Below, in pieces: positions 36,578 through 45,443 of a stretch of DNA of 64,000 nucleotides; the stretch's first letter is position 1; each line of letters begins with the position of its first letter. A program made the position numbers and the translations under genes. The notes under the pieces were generated by a model. That model was not told the origin of the DNA and did not search any database. It worked only from the letters and a program-made list of their open reading frames with translations. The stretch comes from Asticcacaulis sp. AC460 (GTDB lineage Bacteria; Pseudomonadota; Alphaproteobacteria; Caulobacterales; Caulobacteraceae): positions 62,001 to 126,000 of the forward strand of contig NZ_AWGD01000003.1 of NCBI RefSeq assembly GCF_000495795.1, written 5' to 3'.

Positions 36578-37705
36578 ATGAAACTGCTTCTGCCCCTGAT
36601 CGCCGCCAGCCTGATGGCTGCCACGGCCTGCCCTGCCGCTACCCTCTATACCGGTGATCGCATCGACGGCGCGCGGGTGATCGAAAAGCTGGACGCCGCC
36701 GATTTGCCCGTGGGGCGTACGAAACTGTGGTTCCGGGCACTCGACAACCCGACCGGCCAGGCCTGGTACGTGCCTGTGGTGGTGGTCAAGGGCGAGAAGC
36801 CCGGCCCCAACTTCCTGCTGACCGCCGGCATCCACGGCGATGAACTGAACGGCATTGGCGTGCTGCAGCGCCTGACCCAGGACCTGGACCCTAAGACCCT
36901 GAGCGGCACGGTGGTGACCATTCCGGGCCTGAACACGCCGGGCCTGTTGCATTCGACGCGGACCTATACCTCCAGCCATGGCGGTGCCGGCGGCAACCTC
37001 AACCGCTTGATCCCGTCGGACCCCGAGGCCGTAGCCGGCGATACCGACGCGGCGACCCGCTTTGCCGCCCGGCTGTGGTCACAACTGTTCATGGGTAATG
37101 CCGACTTCGCCATCGACCTGCATACCCAGTCGCGCGGCGGCACCTATGGCGCCTTCGTCTTCGCCCAGACCCGGGCGGCGCGGCATCTGGGCGACCTTTT
37201 GCGCCCCGACGTCATCCATATGGACCCGGGCATCGAAGGTGCGGTCGAGAACATGCTCAACGGGGTCGAGATTCCGGCCGTGACCTATGAACTGGGTACG
37301 GCCGAGGTCTGGGACGAGGCCTATATCGGCCGCGCCATGGCCGGCATCCGCAATGTCATGATCGACGCCGGCATGTTGGGTGGGCAGGTGACGACGACCG
37401 GCCCGGCGCCCTTCGTCGGCAACGAAAGCTACGAGGTCAAGTCGCCCCATGGCGGCTGGGCCAACACCAAGGTCAAGCTGAACCAGGACGTCAAGACGGG
37501 CGACGTGGTCGCGGTGATCACCAATGCTTTCGGTGACGTCACGGCGACTTTGAAGGCGCCGGTCGATGGCCGGGTCATCGTCGTGCCGGTCGATCCGCGC
37601 ACCGATGCCGGCGAGAATGTCGTGCGGATTTTGCGCTGGAACGACGCCCTGCCCTGCAAGACCGATGGCTGTCCTTCCAGTGTCGAGATGGTCAAGGACA
37701 ACTGA
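36578..37705 (+). CDS. Succinylglutamate desuccinylase/aspartoacylase (M14-like) family protein
   Basis: A 375-residue protein. Signal peptide (MKLLLPLIAASLMAATACPA) with start at 36578. Zinc ligands of the family: LLTAGIHGDELNG (His, Glu) and ADFAIDLHTQSRGG (His). Preceding the second ligand is GAGGNLNRLIPSD, and EIPAVTYELGT follows with a conserved Glu. A C-terminal beta domain (about 290-375) contains NTKVKLNQDVKTGDVVAVI and a lipoyl-like strand pattern. Members deacylate amino acid conjugates or peptides; the exported form suggests an extracytoplasmic amidase. It follows the cassette by 66 bases. Confidence 0.88.
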   Translation: MKLLLPLIAASLMAATACPAATLYTGDRIDGARVIEKLDAADLPVGRTKLWFRALDNPTGQAWYVPVVVVKGEKPGPNFLLTAGIHGDELNGIGVLQRLTQDLDPKTLSGTVVTIPGLNTPGLLHSTRTYTSSHGGAGGNLNRLIPSDPEAVAGDTDAATRFAARLWSQLFMGNADFAIDLHTQSRGGTYGAFVFAQTRAARHLGDLLRPDVIHMDPGIEGAVENMLNGVEIPAVTYELGTAEVWDEAYIGRAMAGIRNVMIDAGMLGGQVTTTGPAPFVGNESYEVKSPHGGWANTKVKLNQDVKTGDVVAVITNAFGDVTATLKAPVDGRVIVVPVDPRTDAGENVVRILRWNDALPCKTDGCPSSVEMVKDN

Positions 37706-37724
37706 GGCCAGCGCGGCAGCGGTT

Positions 37725-38117
37725 TCAGGACGCCGAAGCCATCCGCGGTGGGCCGGTCAGGAACCACGCCTTCTTGATCCGGCCGTCCAGAATCTCATAG
37801 ATCCCGACCACATCGACCTCGCCCTTGCCGTTGGGGAAGTTGCGCGTCACCCGCTCGGTATCGACCACCTTGTTGCCCATCACGGTCCGGCTGACCAGGA
37901 CCGCCTTCAGGTCGGGCTCGAGGAACCGCACCACGTGGCGGGCACGGATATCGCCATAACCCTTGGACAGCAGGGTGTCCGGATGCTGGTAGATCTCGGC
38001 GTCCAGCTCCCAGAACGACATGAACATCTCGATGTCGCGGGCATTGTAGGCGGCCAGCTGACCGGCGACGATCTGCTCCGGGCTCAACCCTTCGTCAAGT
38101 ATGATCCGGTTTTCCAT
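37725..38117 (-). CDS. SnoaL/NTF2-like family protein
   Basis: A 130-residue cytosolic protein of the SnoaL-like cone fold: the N-terminal helix PEQIVAGQLAAYNARDIEMFMSFW, EIYQHPDTLLSKGYGDIRARHVVRF, the strands LKAVLVSRTVMGNKVVDTERVT, then GKGEVDVVGIYEILDGRIKKAWFL. Known members are steroid-isomerase- or hydratase-like or simply scaffold proteins. It is convergent with the desuccinylase (19-base gap). Confidence 0.82.
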   Translation of the reverse strand: MENRIILDEGLSPEQIVAGQLAAYNARDIEMFMSFWELDAEIYQHPDTLLSKGYGDIRARHVVRFLEPDLKAVLVSRTVMGNKVVDTERVTRNFPNGKGEVDVVGIYEILDGRIKKAWFLTGPPRMASAS

Positions 38118-38162
38118 GCCGTATCAAAACGCCGCTTCGCCCCGACCTGTCAAGCGGACCTA

Positions 38163-38196
38163 CCTGTCAAGCTGATTGGCCTGTCAAGCTGATTGG
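38163..38196. repeat. 17-base tandem duplication over a stop codon
   Basis: CCTGTCAAGCTGATTGG occurs twice in direct succession (38163-38179 and 38180-38196), with a partial copy CCTGTCAAGC at 38146. On the minus strand the second unit contains the last codons and stop of the HAAS/DUF1700 protein; the first copy is beyond its stop. Confidence 0.75.
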
Positions 38197-39326
38197 CCTG
38201 CCAGGCGGTAGCGTTCAGCATAGGCGCCGACCACGACAGCCCACAGGCCCCGCAGGGCCCGGAAGAACCCGCCGATCGCCGTAAAGGTCAGGATAAGGGT
38301 CACGACCGTAGTCAGGGGAACCGGCACGGGATGCGCCGCCATGGCCAGGGTGCGTTCGATCAGTTCGGCGACGCTATCGACCCCGACCACCGGCGCAATC
38401 GAAGAGCTCATACCGATCCAGGCGGAGATAGCGATGGCCATCACACCGATGACGATGTCGATCGCGCCGCGCAGGCGGACACCGGCGGGGTGGACCAGCA
38501 CCACCATGCCATAGGTGATCAGGGCGGCGAAGTAGGCGACGAACGGTCCGAAGACCTCAGCCTTGAACGCCGGCCAGTCGACCTGAGCCAGGGCGCCGGG
38601 ATCAAGGCCCAGGGTGCCGAAATCGAACGAAATCGACGAAAAACCGAACCGCAGCAGCCCGACCCACCACAGGAGCAGCACCACCCCGCCGACAATGGTG
38701 CCGATGCCGCGCCCGGTCGTCGAGCGCCCGATAGCCCGAAAGTCATCGCTGAAATCGAAGCCGGCCGTCATGGTGCCGTGTTTTGAACTGTTCATTTGAG
38801 CCATCCATTCCTGGACATCGGTCCAGTCCCAAAATGCGAAATCGAGAAAGCGTAGATCCTGGACGCGCCAGGCGTTGAGATAGTCGACCTTGATACCCTT
38901 GCGCTCGACCAGCCAGGCCGCCACCGTGGCGAACCCGATCAGGGTCATGGCCCCGGTGACGCCGGAACCGATCGCCGAACCGAAGGCCTCGGCGATATCG
39001 CCGCCGCTTAAGATCCGGGCCGCGAAGACGATCACCGAGACGCAGACCTGGATGATGACGGCAAAGCGGACCGCAAAGGCCCAGTAGGGATACAGGGCCG
39101 GTCCGACGCCATATTGCGGGCCGTCGCGGTAACGCGCCGCCACGACGATGGGGTGACCGAAATCGCGCAGCAACTGCTCGGTCTCGGCGTCGGTCAAGAC
39201 CCGGCCAAGTTCGGCCTCCTTCGCTTCGATCCGCGTCAGGATCTCGTCGCGCAACTCGGCGATGATGTCGTCGCGCTTCGAGCGCGGCAGAAGGCGCGAT
39301 ACGGCGCGCAGATAGTCTTCAAGCAT
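38184..39326 (-). CDS. HAAS/DUF1700-like membrane protein
   Basis: A 380-residue protein whose first 70 residues carry the HAAS helical signature (MLEDYLRAVSRLLPRSKRDD followed by IIAELRDEI, then AEETEQLLRDFGHP-like), followed by about six transmembrane helices. It starts 2 bases after the PadR stop with GGGGAG upstream, so the two are one operon. PadR-HAAS pairs are common in bacteria and the HAAS domain is thought to link the membrane and the regulator. C-terminus lies in the 17-base tandem repeat. Confidence 0.85.
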   Translation of the reverse strand: MLEDYLRAVSRLLPRSKRDDIIAELRDEILTRIEAKEAELGRVLTDAETEQLLRDFGHPIVVAARYRDGPQYGVGPALYPYWAFAVRFAVIIQVCVSVIVFAARILSGGDIAEAFGSAIGSGVTGAMTLIGFATVAAWLVERKGIKVDYLNAWRVQDLRFLDFAFWDWTDVQEWMAQMNSSKHGTMTAGFDFSDDFRAIGRSTTGRGIGTIVGGVVLLLWWVGLLRFGFSSISFDFGTLGLDPGALAQVDWPAFKAEVFGPFVAYFAALITYGMVVLVHPAGVRLRGAIDIVIGVMAIAISAWIGMSSSIAPVVGVDSVAELIERTLAMAAHPVPVPLTTVVTLILTFTAIGGFFRALRGLWAVVVGAYAERYRLAGQSA

Positions 39327-39328
39327 GT

Positions 39329-39667
39329 TCAACGCTCCCCGGTTATTTTCTCGAGCGATATATTGATGGTCCGCCATTCCTGGATCAGACGTTGCAGCAT
39401 GGCCTCACCGGCGGGTGAGAGGATGTAGAAGCGTTTCTTGCGCTTCTCCTCCTCGCGCCATTCGCTGAGCAGCAGCCCCTTGCTCTCCAGCCGCCGCAAC
39501 AGGGGATAGAGGGTGCTTTCCTCCATTTCGAGCCCGTCGTCGGCCAGGGCCTGGCGCAGGGTGTAGCCGTAACGCTCGACCCGCAGCCGGGCGAGAACGG
39601 CCAGGCCCAGCGAACCGCGGCGAAGTTCCGCGCGCAGGCTTTCATACAGGTCGCCCTCTTCATCCAT
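39329..39667 (-). CDS. PadR family transcriptional regulator
   Basis: A 112-residue winged-helix repressor. Motif: LGLAVLARLRVERYGYTLRQAL then EESTLYPLLRRLESKGLLLSEW, followed by RKKRFYILSPAGEAML, the PadR signature. The start at 39667 (MDEEGDLYE) has GAGGCAGGG upstream, 10 bases away. An almost perfect 41-base palindrome (39677-39717) precedes it, so autorepression is likely. Confidence 0.93.
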   Translation of the reverse strand: MDEEGDLYESLRAELRRGSLGLAVLARLRVERYGYTLRQALADDGLEMEESTLYPLLRRLESKGLLLSEWREEEKRKKRFYILSPAGEAMLQRLIQEWRTINISLEKITGER

Positions 39668-39676
39668 ACCCTGCCT

Positions 39677-39717
39677 CATACACTGTATAACACATACTGT
39701 GTGATATACAGTGTATG
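39677..39717. promoter_or_regulatory. PadR operator palindrome
   Basis: Arms of 18 bases, CATACACTGTATAACACA on the left and its complement with one mismatch on the right, around a 5-base spacer TACTG. It ends 10 bases before the PadR start, a position expected for an autorepressor site. Also contains the internal ATACACTGTAT and ATACAGTGTAT half sites. Confidence 0.8.
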
Positions 39718-39902
39718 ATAAGCAGTATGGGGAGTCAAGGGGATTTGGGCATAGGCTCCGCGGCTTTTCAAAGTCGGAGGATCGGGCTAGATTAGCGTTT
39801 TCCCATGGCAAATCCGCTGCTCAGAAGGACAATATCCGGTAGGACTTGAAGGCATCGCGTGATATGTGATTACGGTTTTCACCACAGGACAAGGGGGCAC
39901 AG

Positions 39903-40553
39903 GTGAAGCTGTTTAGACTATTGATCGGCGCGTTGCTTTGCTACGCAGCACTCGCCTACCCAAATTCAGCGCTGGCGGAAAAAGCCTATAAGGGCGCCGA
40001 CGCCGGATATCTCGTCTACTCCATTGGGTCGTACACACCCATGACCTTTTCGTTCCTGTATAGAAAAATTCCCGCGGAAGTTGCGCCCAAGTGGATAGAT
40101 CGCATGTACTGCGGTTGCGAAAAAATAAACTGGTCGAGAGCTGCGGATTTTCCAAAGGACATAGACTACAGCGACAACGGGTCCGGCTTTGTTGTGATAA
40201 GAAAACTGCCTCCAGGCCAGTACGAGATTTATGATTATGCGATTAACGGCATGACGATGACGTTGGCAACGATAACCTGGTCCTCCAAGACACCCCTCTC
40301 GATACCCTTTAAGATTGAACCCGGAAAAGCGACCTATATAGGAAACTTCGCCCGAGGATGCTGGTGCGTACGTAACGGAGTTCCGTCCGAGTCGGTCTAC
40401 GATTATCTTGGCTATTTCGTCATTTCGGATCAGTCAGAGCGAGACATTGCCATAGCACGGAGCAAGGAGCCCACGCTTCCGGAAATCAGCAACAGTGTCT
40501 GGGACGTAAGCCAATTACATCACCCCATCATCTTTACCAGCCAACCCAAGTAG
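39903..40553 (+). CDS. Exported protein of unknown function, A+T-richer than neighbours
   Basis: A 216-residue product from a GTG start with AAGGGGG upstream. The signal peptide ends SALA. The mature part contains two C-x-C motifs (YCGCEK at about residue 70 and GCWCVRN at about 150), an unusual feature, and beta-rich segments (VYSIGSYTPMTFSFLYRK, SDNGSGFVVIRKLPPGQYEIYDYAI). A Pro/Gly-x-Tyr-x-Ile/Ala pattern of this kind suggests a sandwich or carbohydrate-binding type domain, but no family is certain. Codon use includes AGA, ATA and TTA, rare elsewhere in the window. The next gene is on the opposite strand. Confidence 0.72.
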   Translation: MKLFRLLIGALLCYAALAYPNSALAEKAYKGADAGYLVYSIGSYTPMTFSFLYRKIPAEVAPKWIDRMYCGCEKINWSRAADFPKDIDYSDNGSGFVVIRKLPPGQYEIYDYAINGMTMTLATITWSSKTPLSIPFKIEPGKATYIGNFARGCWCVRNGVPSESVYDYLGYFVISDQSERDIAIARSKEPTLPEISNSVWDVSQLHHPIIFTSQPK

Positions 40554-40602
40554 TCCTGCGCACTAAGGGCAAAAGCGAATTCGGGCGATATTTCTCCGAG
40601 GA

Positions 40603-41322
40603 CTATTTTGCTGTCTGTTCCGCAATCAGGGCATTCGAGCGCGTCTCCAGCCGTTCCTTGAGCTGGGCCATGAATTCGGCGCGCTTCAGGCCGGGCGGCA
40701 GCGGGGGCAGGAACTCGAACACCACCGTGCCCGGCTTACGGTCGATGCCATGGCCCGGCCAGAACTGGCCGGAATTGGTCGCCAGCAGATGACACGGAAC
40801 CTCCAGGTCGCGATATAGCGCCGCCACGCCCGGCTTGTAAGCCGCGTCCTGGCCGATGTCCGAACGCGTTCCCTCTGGAAAAATAAGGATCTGGCGGCCT
40901 TCCTTCAGCCGCGCGCGGCAGCCGGCAACCATGGACTTCAGCGCCTTGGCGGCTTCGTCGCGGCGCACCGGCACCATCCGGGTGCGCGCGGCGAACCAGC
41001 CCAGGAACGGCAGGTACATCAATTCCTGCTTCAGGACATAGGCCGGCAACTTGAGCACGGTGAAGGGCGCAATGGTGTCCAGCATGCTGAGGTGCTTGCC
41101 GGCGATAAGGGCGCCCTGGTCAGGCATGTGTTCCAGACCGCGGAATTCGACCTTGATACCGACGATCCAGCGCGCGCCGAATAACACCGTGTGCCCCCAC
41201 CAGCGGATCGGCAGCATGGCATAGCGCAGCGGCAGAAGCATAAAAGGCGAACAGAAGATGCCGTAGAAGGCCATCGAACCATACAGCCACAGCATGAAGA
41301 TCAGGGATCGCAGTCGGGTCAT
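40603..41322 (-). CDS. plsC: 1-acyl-sn-glycerol-3-phosphate acyltransferase
   Basis: A 239-residue membrane enzyme that acylates lysophosphatidic acid. Start at MTRLRSLIFMLWL. Acyltransferase motifs: HX4D in GKHLSMLDT, FPEGTRSDIG, and a conserved VPVRRDEA patch. It has one N-terminal helix, length normal. It follows DUF218 protein and ftsEX in the same direction, a familiar Caulobacter arrangement. Confidence 0.93.
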   Translation of the reverse strand: MTRLRSLIFMLWLYGSMAFYGIFCSPFMLLPLRYAMLPIRWWGHTVLFGARWIVGIKVEFRGLEHMPDQGALIAGKHLSMLDTIAPFTVLKLPAYVLKQELMYLPFLGWFAARTRMVPVRRDEAAKALKSMVAGCRARLKEGRQILIFPEGTRSDIGQDAAYKPGVAALYRDLEVPCHLLATNSGQFWPGHGIDRKPGTVVFEFLPPLPPGLKRAEFMAQLKERLETRSNALIAEQTAK

Positions 41323-41375
41323 GCCCTCAGGCGTAGACGCAGACGCAGCAATTAGCAAGAATGCCGTTAGGTCAG

Positions 41376-42038
41376 TTACCCGACGCTCATCGCCGAGGCA
41401 GCCGTTTCGGAACCCGGCGGTGGTGGAGTCTTCTTGCCCTTGTCGCCCATCGAGCGCGAGATGCTCAGCACGGCATCGCGGCCCAAAATCGCCAGATACT
41501 TGCAGTATTCCAGCACGATCAGGCGCGCGCCCTTGGGCGATTTCCACCAGTCGCGGGCGTTGAGTTCGGCTGTCGGTACGGGATAGGCCACGAAATGGGC
41601 ATCGGGCATGTCCGCCTTCAGCTCCAGCAGAGACCGCGGCATATGGTAGTCCGACGTCACGACGATCAGGGTGTCGAAGTCGTGGCCACGCGCCCACTCG
41701 GCGATTTCACGGGCATTCTGGACGGTGTTTTCGGCCTGGTAGCCCAGGTCGACGCAGCATTCGTACAGCCGCTTGGAACCTTCGGTAACGTCCATCAGTT
41801 CGGGGCGCTTGACGTCGCGATTGACGCCGGAAATGAACAGGCGCTCGCCCTTGCGCCGCTCCAGCAGGCGCATGCCTTCCTTGAGCCGCATGTCGGAAGC
41901 GCCGGTCAGGACGACGATAGCGTCGGCGGCTTCTTCGGGTTCGGTCGCCGGAGTCGATTCGATGACGCGATCGGCAAAGACCAGGAGGCCCGCCGCCCAC
42001 AGCAACACCACAACCAGGAATGCGATAAGACTACGCAC
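41376..42038 (-). CDS. DUF218/YdcF-like envelope protein
   Basis: A 220-residue protein with one N-terminal helix (MRSLIAFLVVVLLWAAGLLVF) and a DUF218 domain: DAIVVLTGASDMRLKEGMRLL, RLFISGVN, YQAENTVQNAREIAEWA, TLIVVTSDYHMPRSLLEL. ElyC/SanA-like relatives act in envelope integrity or peptidoglycan/polysaccharide assembly. GTG start at 42038 directly follows the ftsX stop, so it is coupled to ftsEX. Confidence 0.9.
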   Translation of the reverse strand: MRSLIAFLVVVLLWAAGLLVFADRVIESTPATEPEEAADAIVVLTGASDMRLKEGMRLLERRKGERLFISGVNRDVKRPELMDVTEGSKRLYECCVDLGYQAENTVQNAREIAEWARGHDFDTLIVVTSDYHMPRSLLELKADMPDAHFVAYPVPTAELNARDWWKSPKGARLIVLEYCKYLAILGRDAVLSISRSMGDKGKKTPPPPGSETAASAMSVG

Positions 42039-42929
42039 CTACCCCTTCCCTCCCAGCAACCTCAAGGTCACGATCCGTGCCGTTACCGCAGCGATCAGCG
42101 CCACCAGGAACGGACACGGCAATAAGATTAACAGATCAAGCCATGAGAAGGGAAGAGCCAGGGCGAAGCTTTGTGAGGAACCTGTGGCTTTTATGACCGC
42201 CATCACCCCGGCGGCGATGGCGGCACCCAGCAGGCCGGACTCGAAGGCCATGCGGGCAAAGCGGTACTGAAACCGTTGCGCGATAAACAGATCCGTCGCG
42301 CCGCACAGCGACAGGACCTCGACAATGGTGGCGCGCGCGGTCAATCCGGCCCGGGTGGCAAAACCGACCACGGCGGCGGTCGCTGTGAAAATAATGAAGA
42401 AAATACCGATCGAAATCAGCCGGATGGTCAGGGCGCTTTGTTCAACATCCTTCAACCACACCGAATGATCGTCGATCGAGGCATCAATATCGTGTGAGAT
42501 CAGCGCATCCGTCAGCGCCTTCACCGTGGCCGGCGCCTTATCGTCGAGGCGGACGGAAACCAGGTTGGGGATGGGCAGGTCGTCGAGGATGGCGTCGCCC
42601 AGCCACGGCTTGATCAGCGCCTTGGCCTTTTCCGGTTCGAGGGCGGTGACCTGGCCGACGCCCTTGACGCCAGCCAGGACCTCGGCGGCGCGGGCGGCGG
42701 CGACCGAACCGCTCTCCAGGCCGGTCGGACGCACCTGGACCGTCACCTCGGCACGGATTTCGCGCGCCCAGCCACGCGCCGCCCGGTCCGACGCCATGAC
42801 GATCAGTGCCGCCAGGCAGGCCAGGACGCACAGCACGCCGATGACATAGTGCAGGGCGATTTCACGCTGATCCTGTTCCGGCAGGAGGTGGCGGGCCTTC
42901 ATCGATGACAGGCGCGAGACGACGGTCAT
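42039..42929 (-). CDS. ftsX: Cell division ABC transporter permease FtsX
   Basis: A 296-residue permease of the FtsEX complex that links cytokinesis to murein hydrolase activation. Four helices: one after the basic N-terminus (YVIGVLCVLACLAALIVMAS) and three in the C-terminal half (LISIGIFFIIFTATAAVVGF, AIAAGVMAVI, LLILLPCPFLVALIAAVTA). The periplasmic loop (VTVQVRPTGLES, VGQVTALEPEKAKALIKPWLG) is where regulators bind. Overlaps ftsE by 4 bases. Confidence 0.93.
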   Translation of the reverse strand: MTVVSRLSSMKARHLLPEQDQREIALHYVIGVLCVLACLAALIVMASDRAARGWAREIRAEVTVQVRPTGLESGSVAAARAAEVLAGVKGVGQVTALEPEKAKALIKPWLGDAILDDLPIPNLVSVRLDDKAPATVKALTDALISHDIDASIDDHSVWLKDVEQSALTIRLISIGIFFIIFTATAAVVGFATRAGLTARATIVEVLSLCGATDLFIAQRFQYRFARMAFESGLLGAAIAAGVMAVIKATGSSQSFALALPFSWLDLLILLPCPFLVALIAAVTARIVTLRLLGGKG

Positions 42930-43690
42930 AGCCGCCCTCCGACCGTGGTGTTGAGGTCGCGCCGGACGATATGGCCGTCCTTCAGCTCCAGCACCGGCAT
43001 GCCGGAGGCGCGAACCAGGCTTTCGTCGTGAGTGGCGATCAGGACTGTCGCGCCCAGCCGGTTCAGCTCGACGAACAGCCGCATGATACGCAGGCCCATG
43101 GCGTAGTCGATATTGCCGGTCGGTTCGTCGGCCAGGATCAGGGTCGGCCGCGTGACGACCGCGCGGGCAATGGCCAGGCGCTGTTTCTCGCCGCCGGACA
43201 GGACATGCGGCATGGCCTGAAGCTGGTTCTTCAACCCTACCCAGGTCAGCAGTTCTGTGACGTCATCGCGGTATTGGCGAAAGCTCTGGCCGTGGACGAA
43301 CAGCGGCAGGGCGGCGTTGTCGAACACGTTAAGATGTTCGAGCAGGCGGAATTCCTGAAACACGATGCCCAGTTTCGAGCGCAGCCGCGCCACCTGGGCC
43401 CGGTCGCCGCTGCTGACGGTTTCACCAAACAGGGAAATCCGCCCGGACGTCGGCGCCTGGGCCAGGTAGATCATCTTCAGCAGCGAGGTCTTGCCTGCGC
43501 CCGACGGCCCGGTCAGGAAGTGGAACGACCCGGCCGGCAACTGAAACGACAGGGATTTCAGGATGTAGTCGGCTTCGGACGTCGCACCATAACCCAGGCT
43601 GACATTGTCGAAGGACACCACGGCGTCGTCGCCCGGCAGGAAGCCGGTGACGGAGCTGGCCAGTTGCTTTTTTTCGTTAATTTGAGCCAT
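42926..43690 (-). CDS. ftsE: Cell division ABC transporter ATP-binding protein FtsE
   Basis: A 254-residue ATPase. Walker [14 protein letters not shown]-loop, ABC signature [14 protein letters not shown], Walker [13 protein letters not shown] and H-loop ATHDE are all present. The first 30 residues are an N-terminal extension ([18 protein letters not shown]). The gene heads the ftsE-ftsX-DUF218-plsC cluster. It is divergent from the DUF3426 protein at 43849. Confidence 0.95.
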   Translation of the reverse strand: MAQINEKKQLASSVTGFLPGDDAVVSFDNVSLGYGATSEADYILKSLSFQLPAGSFHFLTGPSGAGKTSLLKMIYLAQAPTSGRISLFGETVSSGDRAQVARLRSKLGIVFQEFRLLEHLNVFDNAALPLFVHGQSFRQYRDDVTELLTWVGLKNQLQAMPHVLSGGEKQRLAIARAVVTRPTLILADEPTGNIDYAMGLRIMRLFVELNRLGATVLIATHDESLVRASGMPVLELKDGHIVRRDLNTTVGGRL

Positions 43691-43848
43691 GGCGCCAAGT
43701 GACGGTCAGGCTTGACCGGTTGTTAAGACTTTTTAGCGACATATGGTTAAGAAACTTCGTCATTTGTCGGGCGAAGACACGCCGTATGCCAAAAAGTGCC
43801 GGTTATTCTGTGCATGATTTGGCTGCGGTCCCCAGATCAGTTCCGGTT

Positions 43849-44871
43849 ATGATTCTTACCTGTCCCAGCTGTTCGACGCGCTACACTCTGCAGGATTCGC
43901 AGCTGCCAACCGGCGGCCGCACGGTGCGGTGCGCTGCCTGCCGGATGACCTGGCATGCCGAACGCCAGGAAGATCCGATCGAGCTGCCGCTGCCGGCGCA
44001 GTCCGCCCCGTCGCGGGCCGAAGAGCTTCAGGATATCAAACCGCGCAAACTGCCGGGCCAGTACCGCGCCATGGTCGAGGACAAGAAGCGCAGCAAGGAA
44101 CTTACGGCCCAGATGATCGTCTGGGGCGCCATGGGCGCGGCGGTTATCGCCTTCCTGGCCATCGGCTTCTTCTTCCGGGTCGATATTGTGCGCGCCTTCC
44201 CGCGCGTCGCCGGCGCTTATGCCATGGTCAATCTGCCGGTTAACGCTTCCAATCTGAGCATCGACGAATACACGGCCGACCCGGCGTTCCGCAATGGCCG
44301 CTTCGTCGTGACCGTCAATGCGAAGATTACCAACCTGGTCAAAAAACCGACCAAGGTGCCGCCGGTTAAGGTCAAGCTGTACGACGCAACCGGCGAGCAA
44401 TTCGACACCATCCTGATCCCGTCGGGTGGCCTGATGGTCGAGCCCGGCGCGACCCGTACCCTGACCTTCGACGTCAAGGATCCCAAGAACCTCACCGCGG
44501 GCGGTTCGCTGCAACTGGGCTTCGACCTGGAAGCCATGAAGCAGAAGCCAGGCGTGGCGCTGCGCGATGAAAAGTCCGGCCATGGCGACGAGGAACACGG
44601 CGATGCGGATGGCGCCGCGCCCGCGTCCGAAGGCGAGGATCACGGTGACATCGGCCATGGCGACGACCCTGCGGCGCCTGCAAACGATTCGGCTGGACAC
44701 GGCCCCGAAGAGGCCTTAACCGGGGAAACTGCGCCGGACCACGGCGCGGCGGCTCCGGCGGCGGCAGATCATGCCGAAGCCGCGGGCGGTCATGCTCCCG
44801 CTCTCCGCCCCGATCTGCCCGCCAGTCACCATGACGACCACGCCACCAAACCCGCTCCCGCCCATCACTGA
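43849..44871 (+). CDS. MJ0042-type zinc-ribbon and DUF3426 protein
   Basis: A 340-residue single-pass membrane protein. The start MILTCPSCSTRYTL begins the MJ0042 zinc finger (CPSC...CAACRMTW). A basic-acidic cytosolic linker leads to a transmembrane helix near residue 100 (AAVIAFLAIGFFF), then a DUF3426 domain (FVVTVNAKITNLVKKPTKVPPVKVKLYDATG). The last 80 residues are low-complexity, His/Asp/Glu/Ala rich (HGDEEHGD, HGDIGHGDD, HHDDHA), a possible metal-binding tail. Its end overlaps hpt by 41 bases. Confidence 0.9.
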   Translation: MILTCPSCSTRYTLQDSQLPTGGRTVRCAACRMTWHAERQEDPIELPLPAQSAPSRAEELQDIKPRKLPGQYRAMVEDKKRSKELTAQMIVWGAMGAAVIAFLAIGFFFRVDIVRAFPRVAGAYAMVNLPVNASNLSIDEYTADPAFRNGRFVVTVNAKITNLVKKPTKVPPVKVKLYDATGEQFDTILIPSGGLMVEPGATRTLTFDVKDPKNLTAGGSLQLGFDLEAMKQKPGVALRDEKSGHGDEEHGDADGAAPASEGEDHGDIGHGDDPAAPANDSAGHGPEEALTGETAPDHGAAAPAAADHAEAAGGHAPALRPDLPASHHDDHATKPAPAHH

Positions 44872-45403
44872 TCCGGTTTTACCTGCCGTCCTTATCGACG
44901 AGGCCGAGGTCCAGCACCGCGTCCAGGCCCTGGCCGATCTGCTGGTGCATTATGTCCGTCCGGACTGTGTCGGGGTGTGCCTGCTGACGGGCGGCATCTG
45001 GTTTGCCGCCGACCTGACGCGGGCTTTGAACCGAGCCGGCCGCGACATCGCCTTCGACGCCCTGTGGCTGTCTTCCTATGGCGACGCTCACGAAGGCGGC
45101 GCCATGCTGATTCGCGCGCCGCTACAGCGCTCGGTCGAAGGCCGCCAAGTGCTGATCATGGACGATGTCCTGGATACCGGCGCATCGCTGAAGATCGCGG
45201 TTGAGATCGTCCGCGAAGCCGGCGCCGCCGAGGTTCTGACGGCGGTATTTGCGCGCAAACCCGATCCGCTGAAGGACGGTGCCCCGCGCGAGACGGATGC
45301 GGACTTCACGGCCTGGGAAGCCCCGGCGCGTTACTTGGTCGGCTACGGCCTGGACGATGGCGGCAAGTACCGTGGCCTGCCCTATGTCGGGGCGATGGAC
45401 TGA
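44831..45403 (+). CDS. hpt: Hypoxanthine phosphoribosyltransferase
   Basis: A 190-residue purine salvage enzyme. PRPP loop VLIMDDVLDTGASLKIA (residues about 100-116), LLTGGIWFAADL substrate site, and a C-terminal YLVGYGLDDGGKYRGLPYVG that binds the purine. Start ATG at 44831 lies inside the end of the DUF3426 gene, another reading frame; there is no closer alternative start. Confidence 0.92.
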   Translation: MTTTPPNPLPPITDPVLPAVLIDEAEVQHRVQALADLLVHYVRPDCVGVCLLTGGIWFAADLTRALNRAGRDIAFDALWLSSYGDAHEGGAMLIRAPLQRSVEGRQVLIMDDVLDTGASLKIAVEIVREAGAAEVLTAVFARKPDPLKDGAPRETDADFTAWEAPARYLVGYGLDDGGKYRGLPYVGAMD

Positions 45404-45443
45404 ACTTTTCCGATTTCAGCGCAGCAGTGTTATCAGACAGTGC

